DNA from: Clostridia bacterium
GTDB taxonomy: Bacteria; Bacillota; Clostridia; TANB77; CAG-508
DNA length: 5,354 bases
NCBI GenBank assembly: GCA_900753245.1
Contig: CAADYJ010000103.1
Span: 1 to 5,354, forward strand
Direction of reading: 5' to 3'
The notes beneath the pieces were generated by a model. That model was not told the origin of the DNA. It ran no database searches and saw only the letters and a program-made list of their open reading frames with translations. The position numbers and the translations under genes are program-made. Positions 1 to 5,354 of the stretch are shown here, piece after piece (positions within the stretch are counted from its first letter, which is position 1; each line of letters begins with the position of its first letter).

Positions 1-42
1 AAAATAAAAATTTTTATGTTTATTTTTTCCAATATTTGTGCC

Positions 43-71
43 TTGTTTTTTTCGACTTTAAGTGATATAAT
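43..71 (+). promoter_or_regulatory. Predicted sigma-A promoter of the initiation-protein/helicase-loader operon
   Basis: A perfect -10 hexamer TATAAT lies at 66-71. It is preceded by TG at 63-64, which makes an extended -10 element (TGATATAAT). A weak -35 candidate, TTGTTT at 43-48, sits 17 bases upstream and matches the consensus only at TTG. Transcription would start near base 78, giving a leader of about 27 bases, too short for a riboswitch. The extended -10 probably compensates for the poor -35. This is a prediction from sequence only. Confidence 0.7.
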
Positions 72-89
72 TTGCTAAAACTTATTTAG

Positions 90-96
90 AAGGGAG
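90..96 (+). promoter_or_regulatory. Ribosome binding site of the DnaD-domain gene
   Basis: AAGGGAG at 90-96 is complementary to the 3' end of 16S rRNA. It lies 8 bases before the ATG at 105, a normal spacing, and supports that start. Confidence 0.75.
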
Positions 97-104
97 CTAT
101 TATT

Positions 105-1073
105 ATGAAATTAGAACAAAATGACATTCCACTTTTATTATCAAATACTGAATTGCCAGATATTTTTTTCACGGAATATTTGTCTCAAACTAATGGTAAT
201 TATATAAAAGTTTATTTATATATGGTTTTCCTATCTAAATATGGAAAAGATATAAAAATTAATGATTTATCTAAAAAATTAGAATTAGACTTTAAAACTA
301 TTCAAGATGCAATAAAATATTGGGAGGATCTTGGCGTTATTACTAAAAAAACTACTGGATATATTATTAATAATTTGCAAGAAATAGAATTACACAAATT
401 ATATAAACCTAAAGTTGCTTTATCACAAGATGCTTTAAAGCAAACTGCTCAAAATCAACATAGGGCAAAAGCTATAGAAAATATTAATAACGAATTTTTT
501 CAAGGAATTATGTCTCCTTCATGGTATAGCGATATAGATTTATGGTTTAAAAAATATAATTTTGATGAAGAAGTTATGATTGCTTTATTCCGTTATTGTT
601 TTAATAGATCTGCTCTACATAGAAATTATATTCAGGCAGTTGCCGATGGTTGGTATAAAAATAAAATTCAAACCTATAATGATTTAGATAATTATTACGA
701 AAAACAAGAGAAATTATTAAAACTTTGTAAATCAATTAGTAAAAAACTTGGATATAATAGGCAATTAACTCAATATGAACAAGCTTATGTTGAAAAATGG
801 TCTATTGATTATTGTTTTTCATTAGATATTATAGAAATAGCATTGAAAAAGACTACTTCTAAATCTAATCCAAATTTTGATTATTTAGACAAATTGTTAA
901 CCGATTGGCATAATAGAGGATTTAAATCTGTTGAAGAAATACAAACATTTTTAGCTCAATTAAAACAAAAGAAAAAAGACATAAAAGAATTAGAAAAAAA
1001 GAGCGGATATCAAAACTATGACCAAAGAAAATATGATAATTTGGATAGTTTATATGCAAATTTTAATTTATAA
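105..1073 (+). CDS. DnaD/DnaB-type replication initiation protein with tandem DnaD C-terminal domains
   Basis: This 322-residue protein is expected to act at the replication origin, remodelling DNA and helping recruit the replicative helicase, as DnaD and DnaB do in Bacillus. Residues about 17-95 look like the winged-helix N-terminal domain (DDBH1). Residues about 123-200 and about 204-285 are two successive copies of the DnaD C-terminal domain (DDBH2). Each copy carries the family's Tyr-x3-aliphatic-x3-Trp motif: Y175/V179/W183 in the first and Y260/L264/W268 in the second. A Lys/Glu-rich linker (286-299) leads to a short tail with NYDQRKYD (304-311), a C-terminal motif I recall from clostridial DnaD-like proteins. 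One winged helix plus two DnaD domains is the layout of Bacillus DnaB, the initiation protein, not the helicase called DnaB in E. coli. The next gene is a DnaI-like loader, as in the Bacillus dnaB-dnaI operon. The family is secure; whether it replaces DnaD, DnaB or both is inference, so no symbol is given. Confidence 0.9.
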   Translation: MKLEQNDIPLLLSNTELPDIFFTEYLSQTNGNYIKVYLYMVFLSKYGKDIKINDLSKKLELDFKTIQDAIKYWEDLGVITKKTTGYIINNLQEIELHKLYKPKVALSQDALKQTAQNQHRAKAIENINNEFFQGIMSPSWYSDIDLWFKKYNFDEEVMIALFRYCFNRSALHRNYIQAVADGWYKNKIQTYNDLDNYYEKQEKLLKLCKSISKKLGYNRQLTQYEQAYVEKWSIDYCFSLDIIEIALKKTTSKSNPNFDYLDKLLTDWHNRGFKSVEEIQTFLAQLKQKKKDIKELEKKSGYQNYDQRKYDNLDSLYANFNL

Positions 1074-1085
1074 GGAGTTTATATG
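1071..1085 (+). promoter_or_regulatory. Stop/ribosome-binding-site overlap linking the two operon genes
   Basis: The TAA stop of the initiation gene (1071-1073) overlaps the AAGGAG ribosome binding site (1072-1077) of the helicase-loader gene. That gene's ATG follows at 1083 after a 5-base spacer. Nine bases separate the two genes and there is no room for a promoter, so they are almost certainly cotranscribed and probably translationally coupled. The site also fixes the start of the second gene. Confidence 0.85.
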
Positions 1086-2096
1086 AGTTCAAGCAACTTA
1101 AAATTATTATTAATTGAATATGATAAGAAAAGAATGCAGGCTATTTATGATGCTGAAAAAAGAAAAACAGAACTTTATGAAAAAGAACCTAGATTGCAAA
1201 AAATTGATGATGAATTAAGTAAAGAGGCTATTAATATTTCAAAAAAAATGATTTCTTCTAAAGATTCTAATTTATTAAATGAATTAAATAATAAAATTAA
1301 AGATCTAAAAGAGGAAAAAGAAAAAATTCTTATTTCTCTTGGTAAAGATAATTCATATTTAAAACCTAATTTTGAATGTAAAGATTGTAACGATACTGGC
1401 TATATAACCAATTCATATGAATCAGTTCTGTGTCATTGTTTAAAACAAAAATTGTTTGACATAGAGTATAATAAATCTAATATTTCAAATTTAGAAAAAG
1501 ATAATTTTGAGCATTTTTCTTTAGATATTTTTTCTAATGAAGTAAATGAAAATTTATACCACTCAAAATTATCTCCTAGAAAAAATATGGAATTTATTTA
1601 TAATTTATCTCAAAATTTTATAAAAAATTTCGATGATGAAAATGAAAAAAATCTTTTATTTACAGGAAATACAGGATTAGGAAAAACTTTTTTATCTAGT
1701 TGTATTGCGAAAGAAATTTTGAAAAAAGGAAAAACTGTACTTTATCAAACAGCACCTGTTATGCTTGATACAATAATGGATTATAGATTTGGTAAAGGAA
1801 ATACTTCAAAAAATATTTATGATAATTTATTAAATGTTGATTTATTAATTATTGATGATTTAGGTACAGAATGTATTAATAATATGAAATTTTCTGAATT
1901 ATTTAATATTATTAATTCTAGATTATTGAATAGTAATAATAAGATAACTAAAACTATTATTTCAACAAATCTTAATTTAGATAATTTATTTTCAACTTAT
2001 GATGAAAGAATTGTTTCTAGATTAGTTGGTAATTATAATATTTGTCATTTCTTTGGTGAAGATTTACGTTTTAAAAATAAACAAAAAATGTCTTAG
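1083..2096 (+). CDS. DnaI/DnaC-like AAA+ helicase loader
   Basis: This 337-residue ATPase is expected to load the hexameric replicative helicase onto origin DNA. Residues about 15-85 are strongly charged and helical, probably partly coiled coil, where this family contacts the helicase. A zinc-binding module follows with C99, C102, C117 and C119 (H118 adjacent), similar in type to the zinc site of Bacillus DnaI although the spacing differs. The AAA+ core contains Walker A GNTGLGKT (195-202, catalytic K201), Walker B LLIIDDLGTE (254-263, D258 and D259), a sensor-1 region around STN (294-296), and the ERIVSRL segment (308-314). R309 and R313 in that segment are arginine-finger candidates. All key residues are intact and the length is close to that of clostridial relatives. 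It is the second gene of the operon, and its last codons form the left arm of the shared terminator. Similar ATPases occur in transposons (IstB), but the zinc module, the long N-terminal region and the initiation-gene neighbour favour the replication loader. Confidence 0.92.
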   Translation: MSSSNLKLLLIEYDKKRMQAIYDAEKRKTELYEKEPRLQKIDDELSKEAINISKKMISSKDSNLLNELNNKIKDLKEEKEKILISLGKDNSYLKPNFECKDCNDTGYITNSYESVLCHCLKQKLFDIEYNKSNISNLEKDNFEHFSLDIFSNEVNENLYHSKLSPRKNMEFIYNLSQNFIKNFDDENEKNLLFTGNTGLGKTFLSSCIAKEILKKGKTVLYQTAPVMLDTIMDYRFGKGNTSKNIYDNLLNVDLLIIDDLGTECINNMKFSELFNIINSRLLNSNNKITKTIISTNLNLDNLFSTYDERIVSRLVGNYNICHFFGEDLRFKNKQKMS

Positions 2097-2116
2097 AATA
2101 TCTAAGACATTTTTTT
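2083..2116. terminator. Bidirectional intrinsic terminator shared by the loader gene and gyrA
   Basis: Bases 2083-2097 and 2101-2115 form a perfect 15-bp inverted repeat around a 3-base loop. The left arm starts with six A and the right arm ends in a T-run (2110-2116). On the plus strand this reads as a hairpin with seven U; on the minus strand it reads as a hairpin with six U. It therefore suits both convergent genes. The TAG stop of the loader gene (2094-2096) lies inside the left arm, so its last residues are encoded by the stem. On the other side the gyrA stop (2122-2124) is only 5 bases from the end of the T-run. Confidence 0.92.
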
Positions 2117-2121
2117 ATTTA

Positions 2122-4566
2122 TTATTCTTGTGTTTCTTCTTCTTGGCTAATAAGTTCTATACTTACTACTTTTGATCCGTCATTTGTTCTCATTAAAGTT
2201 ACTCCTTGTGTAGATCTTCCAAGAACACTAATTTCATTTACTTTTAATCTAATAATTGTTCCTTTGTCTGTTATTAGCATTACATCTTCTGCACCTGTTG
2301 CAATTCTAATACCTACTATATCTCCTGTTTTTGGTGTTATTTTATATGTTATAACTCCTCTTCCACCTCTATTTTGAACTCTATATTCGTCTAGTTCTGT
2401 TCTTTTTCCAAATCCATTTTCAGTAATAGAAAGTAAAGTTGCATTTGAACCTCTTATTATAGATTCCATTCCTATTACAACATCATTATCATCTAATCGA
2501 ATTCCTATAACTCCTTGTGCAGTTCTTCCTACAGGTCTTACATCTTTTTCGTCAAAAGTTATACATATACCTTTTTTAGTTACTAAAACTACATTATCTT
2601 CTCCGTCTGTAAGTCTTACATCTATTAACTCATCTTCATCTTTTAATGTAATTGCAAGTAATCCTGTTTTTCTTGCTGAATCATATTCTGATAAAGCTGT
2701 TTTCTTGATTAGTCCATTTTTTGTTCCCATTAATAGATATTTTCCTTCAGCAAAATTTTGAATTGGAATAACTGCTGATATTTTTTCTCCATTATCCAAT
2801 TGTAATAAATTAACTATCGCTGTTCCTTTTGCTGTTCTACCTGCTTCTGGTAATTCATATCCTTTTAATCTATATAGTTTACCTTTGTTACTAAAGAATA
2901 ATATTGTATCATGTGTAGATGCTGTAAATATTTGTTTTACAAAGTCATCTTCTCTTGTTGTCATTCCTGTTATACCTTTTCCGCCTCTTTTTTGACTTTT
3001 ATATGTATCTATTGGCATTCTTTTTATATAACCTAAATGAGATAAAGCTACTACACATTCTTCTTCTTTTATTAAGTCTTCTATTTCAAATTCGCCTTCT
3101 GCAGCTACTATTTTTGTTTTTCTTTCATCTCCGTATTTATCACGAATTTCTAATAATTCTTCTTTTATAATTTGAAATACTAATGTTTCACTGTTTAATA
3201 CTTCTCTTAAATGAGCAATTAATTCCATTAATTGTTTGTATTCTTCATCTATTTTTTCACGTTGCAAACCAGATAATGTTTTTAACCTCATATCTAATAT
3301 AGATTGTGCTTGTATATCAGAAAGTCCAAATCGTTTCATTAATCTTTCTTTTGCATCATCATATGAATTTCTAATTATATTAATTACTTCATCTATATTA
3401 TCTAATGCTATTTTTAAACCTTCTAAAATATGAGCTCTAGCTAATGCTTTATCTAAATCAAATTGTGTTCTTCTTAATATTACATTTTTTCTGTGTTCTA
3501 TATAATTATCTAAACATTGTCTTAATGTTAATATTTTTGGTTCTCCATTAACTAATGCTAGCATTATTATACCAAAAGTTATTTGCATTTGTGTAAATTT
3601 ATATAATTGATTTAAAACTACTTGTGCATTAGCATCTCTTTTTAATTCTATAACAACCCTTACTTTATGTTCTCTATCAGATTCATCTCTTAATTCTGAA
3701 ATTCCTTCTATTCTTTTTTCACGAACTAATCCAGCTATATTTTCTATTAATCTAGCTTTGTTTACTTGATATGGTAATGAATTTACAATTATTCTTTGTT
3801 TATTACCACTCATTTCTTCTATTTCTGCTTCTGCTCTTAATGTTATTTTTCCTCTTCCTGTTGTATATGCTTGTTTTATTCCTTCTCTTCCAAGTATAAT
3901 ACCTTCTGTTGGAAAATCTGGACCTTTTATAACGCTCATTAAATCTTCATCTGTTACTTCATCTTCATCAATTATTTTTACTATTCCATTTATTACTTCA
4001 GTTAAATTATGTGGTGGAATATTTGTTGCCATTCCAACAGCTATTCCTGAAGATCCGTTTACAAGCAATGCTGGTATTTTAGCTGGCAAAACAACAGGTT
4101 CTTGTAATCTATCATCAAAGTTAGGCATAAAATCAACTGTATTTTTTTCTATATCTGTAAGCATTGTCTCTGAAATTTTTGACATTCTAGCTTCAGTATA
4201 ACGATATGCAGCTGCTCCATCACCATCTATAGAACCAAAATTTCCATGTCCATCAATTAAAGGATATCTTAAAGAAAAGTCTTGTGCCATTCTTACCATA
4301 GCATCATATACAGAACTATCACCATGTGGATGGTATCTACCAAGAACGTCTCCTACTGTTGTTGCTGATTTTCTATATGGTTTATCTGAAGTTAATCCAT
4401 CTTGATACATAGTATATAAAATTCTTCTATGAACTGGTTTTAAACCATCTCTAACATCTGGAAGAGCACGCGCAACAATAACACTCATTGCATAATCTAT
4501 ATATGCTGTTTTCATTTCTTTCTCAATGTCTCTGTTAATTATTTTTCCGTCATTTCTTTCTTCCAT
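2122..4566 (-). CDS. gyrA: DNA gyrase subunit A
   Basis: This 814-residue protein is the breakage-reunion subunit of DNA gyrase. With GyrB (not in this window) it introduces negative supercoils using ATP. The catalytic tyrosine is Y123 in RYTEAR, with R122 beside it. H79, H81, K43 and R33 match conserved active-site residues of E. coli GyrA (H78, H80, K42, R32), and I175 matches the DNA-bending isoleucine. The winged-helix/tower part covers about 30-370 and the coiled-coil gate about 370-490. From about 500 a six-bladed beta-pinwheel follows, with the GyrA box QKRGGKG at 525-531; this box separates GyrA from ParC. A near-copy, QNRGGRG (731-737), lies in blade five. The tail ends in a short acidic stretch. 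In the quinolone-resistance region S84 and D88 (E. coli S83 and D87) are the sensitive-type residues. The first ATG has a good ribosome binding site. The gene has its own promoter and terminators on both sides, so it looks monocistronic. Confidence 0.98.
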   Translation of the reverse strand: MEERNDGKIINRDIEKEMKTAYIDYAMSVIVARALPDVRDGLKPVHRRILYTMYQDGLTSDKPYRKSATTVGDVLGRYHPHGDSSVYDAMVRMAQDFSLRYPLIDGHGNFGSIDGDGAAAYRYTEARMSKISETMLTDIEKNTVDFMPNFDDRLQEPVVLPAKIPALLVNGSSGIAVGMATNIPPHNLTEVINGIVKIIDEDEVTDEDLMSVIKGPDFPTEGIILGREGIKQAYTTGRGKITLRAEAEIEEMSGNKQRIIVNSLPYQVNKARLIENIAGLVREKRIEGISELRDESDREHKVRVVIELKRDANAQVVLNQLYKFTQMQITFGIIMLALVNGEPKILTLRQCLDNYIEHRKNVILRRTQFDLDKALARAHILEGLKIALDNIDEVINIIRNSYDDAKERLMKRFGLSDIQAQSILDMRLKTLSGLQREKIDEEYKQLMELIAHLREVLNSETLVFQIIKEELLEIRDKYGDERKTKIVAAEGEFEIEDLIKEEECVVALSHLGYIKRMPIDTYKSQKRGGKGITGMTTREDDFVKQIFTASTHDTILFFSNKGKLYRLKGYELPEAGRTAKGTAIVNLLQLDNGEKISAVIPIQNFAEGKYLLMGTKNGLIKKTALSEYDSARKTGLLAITLKDEDELIDVRLTDGEDNVVLVTKKGICITFDEKDVRPVGRTAQGVIGIRLDDNDVVIGMESIIRGSNATLLSITENGFGKRTELDEYRVQNRGGRGVITYKITPKTGDIVGIRIATGAEDVMLITDKGTIIRLKVNEISVLGRSTQGVTLMRTNDGSKVVSIELISQEEETQE

Positions 4567-4572
4567 TTTTTT

Positions 4573-4578
4573 ACCTCT
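4573..4578 (-). promoter_or_regulatory. Ribosome binding site of gyrA
   Basis: Read on the minus strand, AGAGGT at 4578-4573 lies 6 bases before the gyrA ATG (4566-4564). It supports that ATG over internal methionines such as codon 17. Confidence 0.8.
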
Positions 4579-4594
4579 TTTCTCTTATTTATTG

Positions 4595-4604
4595 TACATA
4601 TGTA
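4595..4604. repeat. 10-bp palindrome at the predicted gyrA transcription start
   Basis: TACATATGTA is a perfect palindrome. It overlaps the last base of the gyrA -10 element and covers the predicted start site. The flanks continue it imperfectly (14 of 18 positions symmetric over 4591-4608). The location would suit a repressor operator, but short palindromes arise easily in DNA this AT-rich, and the regulatory role is only a possibility. Confidence 0.3.
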
Positions 4605-4632
4605 TTATACTTTAAACCCAAAAATTATGCAA
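4604..4632 (-). promoter_or_regulatory. Predicted sigma-A promoter of gyrA
   Basis: On the minus strand a perfect -10 TATAAT (4609-4604) sits 17 bases downstream of TTGCAT (4632-4627), which matches the -35 consensus only at TTG. The predicted start is near 4597, giving a leader of about 30 bases, too short for a riboswitch or attenuator. The -35 begins one base after the T-run of the upstream terminator. Gyrase genes in many bacteria are induced when DNA relaxes; the sequence alone cannot show whether this promoter does so. Confidence 0.75.
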
Positions 4633-4633
4633 G

Positions 4634-4680
4634 AAAAAATGCCAAAAAACTTAGGGAAATTTATGTTTTTTAGCATTTTT
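4634..4680 (-). terminator. Intrinsic terminator of the unidentified gene upstream of gyrA
   Basis: Bases 4635-4642 plus 4644-4650 pair with 4665-4671 plus 4673-4680. This gives 15 base pairs with a single C/A mismatch (4643/4672) and a 14-base loop. Read on the minus strand, the stem ends in GCATTTTTT, six T reaching 4634. It starts 11 bases after the TAA stop (4694-4692) of the upstream gene. The stem is AT-rich, so readthrough into gyrA is possible. Confidence 0.78.
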
Positions 4681-4691
4681 ATTTTATATTT

Positions 4692-5354
4692 TTATAACAT
4701 TTTCACAAGTTCTTTTTGCTCATTTGTTAAATTAAAATTTTGTCCATTATTTTTTATTAATGTATGTAAATTTTCTATTATTCTTGCTTGTTTTAATGTA
4801 GTTTCTATTGGAATTAAAATTTTCAATTTTTCTTTCATTTTATCAAATTCTTTTTTCATTCCATCAAAATTTTGTGAATTAAAATATTCTTTCCAATTAT
4901 TTGAATATTTTTGTAATTTTTCAGCCGCATCTATTTGTTTATTAAATTCTTCTTCTATTTTGTTAGTAATACTATTTAATATTACATTTTTTCCCTTTCT
5001 TATAGTATTTGCCATATTGTAAGATAATTTTCCTGATTTAGAAGTTTTATTCAATACTACATCTATTAAATTTGACACACTATCTATTATTCCTCCATTT
5101 TTTATTGCAGTTTGTACTTGTGATATATTTTCAAAATTTCCTGTAACTATTCCTAATGTACTTTTTCCTATGTCTATAGTAGAAGAAATTACTTTTTTTA
5201 TTCCATCTGAGAATCCCTCTTTTAGTATAGTATCTTTTATATCTATAACTTGTTCTTCTATAAAATCTGGTAGCAACGCTCTTAACCCTATATCTAATCC
5301 AAAGTTTATAGTTTTACCTAAATTATTTTCAATAAATTTTTCTTGATTTTCTTT
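4692..5354 (-). CDS. Unidentified helical protein, C-terminal part (5' end outside the window)
   Basis: The frame stays open to the window edge, so only the last 220 residues are visible and the true start is missing. A TTG codon at 5276-5274 could be taken as a start, but coding-like sequence continues upstream of it and no convincing ribosome binding site precedes it. The visible part has no cysteine and one tryptophan (visible residue 154). The first half (about 11-105) is a series of amphipathic segments broken by glycines, such as GLDIGLRALLPDF (19-31). The second half (about 125-220) is charged, Lys/Glu-rich and probably coiled, ending in NLTNEQKELVKML. No transmembrane helix, catalytic motif or metal site is visible; a signal peptide cannot be judged. 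I have a vague impression of similar uncharacterised proteins in gut Clostridia but cannot name a family. The gene points toward gyrA but is separated from it by a terminator and a gyrA promoter, so a functional link is not implied. Confidence 0.8.
   Translation of the reverse strand, partial: KENQEKFIENNLGKTINFGLDIGLRALLPDFIEEQVIDIKDTILKEGFSDGIKKVISSTIDIGKSTLGIVTGNFENISQVQTAIKNGGIIDSVSNLIDVVLNKTSKSGKLSYNMANTIRKGKNVILNSITNKIEEEFNKQIDAAEKLQKYSNNWKEYFNSQNFDGMKKEFDKMKEKLKILIPIETTLKQARIIENLHTLIKNNGQNFNLTNEQKELVKML

Noticed and set aside
1..28. AT-only inverted repeat (1-8 with 19-26) as a terminator of an upstream gene
   Set aside because: It has no G-C pairs, the stem is weak and the window begins at its first base. 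Such pairing is expected by chance in DNA this AT-rich.
1083..2096. IstB-type transposition ATPase, indicating an insertion sequence
   Set aside because: The N-terminal zinc module and helical domain are loader-specific. The gene is operon-linked to a DnaD-domain protein, and no transposase or terminal repeats are visible.
2955..3433. Two open plus-strand frames (2955-3170 and 3236-3433)
   Set aside because: Both lie antisense inside gyrA, have hydrophobic or low-complexity translations caused by the opposite strand, and lack convincing ribosome binding sites.
2122..4566. ParC (topoisomerase IV) instead of GyrA
   Set aside because: A canonical GyrA box (QKRGGKG, 525-531) and a full six-blade C-terminal pinwheel are present. 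ParC lacks the box.
4567..4600. Riboswitch or attenuator in the gyrA leader
   Set aside because: The predicted leader is only about 30 bases with no stable hairpin.
4625..4633. TTATGCAAG as a DnaA box
   Set aside because: It misses conserved positions of TTATNCACA, stands alone with no cluster nearby, and is better explained as part of the gyrA promoter region. There is no sign of an origin in the window.
4600..5022. 140-codon plus-strand frame rich in Phe, Ile and Leu
   Set aside because: It is mostly the antisense of the Lys/Glu-rich right-edge gene. Its apparent membrane-protein character comes from reading A-rich codons backwards, and its start overlaps the gyrA promoter.
5274..5276. 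TTG as the start of the right-edge gene
   Set aside because: The frame continues upstream for 26 more codons to the window edge with plausible protein sequence, and no good ribosome binding site precedes the TTG.

Overview
The window is very AT-rich and looks like chromosomal DNA from a low-GC Bacillota, most likely a clostridial or similar gut lineage. This rests on the pairing of a DnaD/DnaB-type initiation protein with a DnaI/DnaC-like helicase loader, on the GyrA sequence type, on GGAG-type ribosome binding sites and on T-rich intrinsic terminators. Tryptophans are encoded by TGG, no in-frame TGA is read through, and the stops are TAA and TAG, so the standard bacterial code fits. The species cannot be named from the sequence.

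Layout. Bases 1-104 hold an extended -10 promoter and ribosome binding site for a two-gene plus-strand operon. The first gene (105-1073) encodes a replication initiation protein with a winged-helix N-terminal domain and two tandem DnaD C-terminal domains. The second (1083-2096) encodes an AAA+ helicase loader of the DnaI/DnaC type. A perfect 15-bp inverted repeat (2083-2115) then forms a bidirectional terminator shared with the convergent gyrA gene (2122-4566, minus strand), a complete DNA gyrase A subunit. The 125-base gap upstream of gyrA (4567-4691) is tightly packed. In gyrA reading direction it holds the terminator of the preceding gene, a gyrA promoter starting one base after that terminator's T-run, a 10-bp palindrome at the predicted transcription start, and a ribosome binding site. 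The right end (4692-5354, minus strand) is the 3' part of an unrecognised, mostly helical, cysteine-free protein whose start lies outside the window.

How the genes fit together. The two plus-strand genes correspond to the dnaB-dnaI step of Bacillus-type replication initiation, loading the replicative helicase at the origin. GyrA, with GyrB encoded elsewhere, removes positive supercoils ahead of the fork. So most of the window is core DNA replication machinery in ordinary form. I see no mobile element, CRISPR array, RNA gene or defence system. The least explained items are the partial gene at the right edge and the compact 3'-end design, in which every visible gene end that has a terminator places the stop codon inside the hairpin or within about a dozen bases of it.
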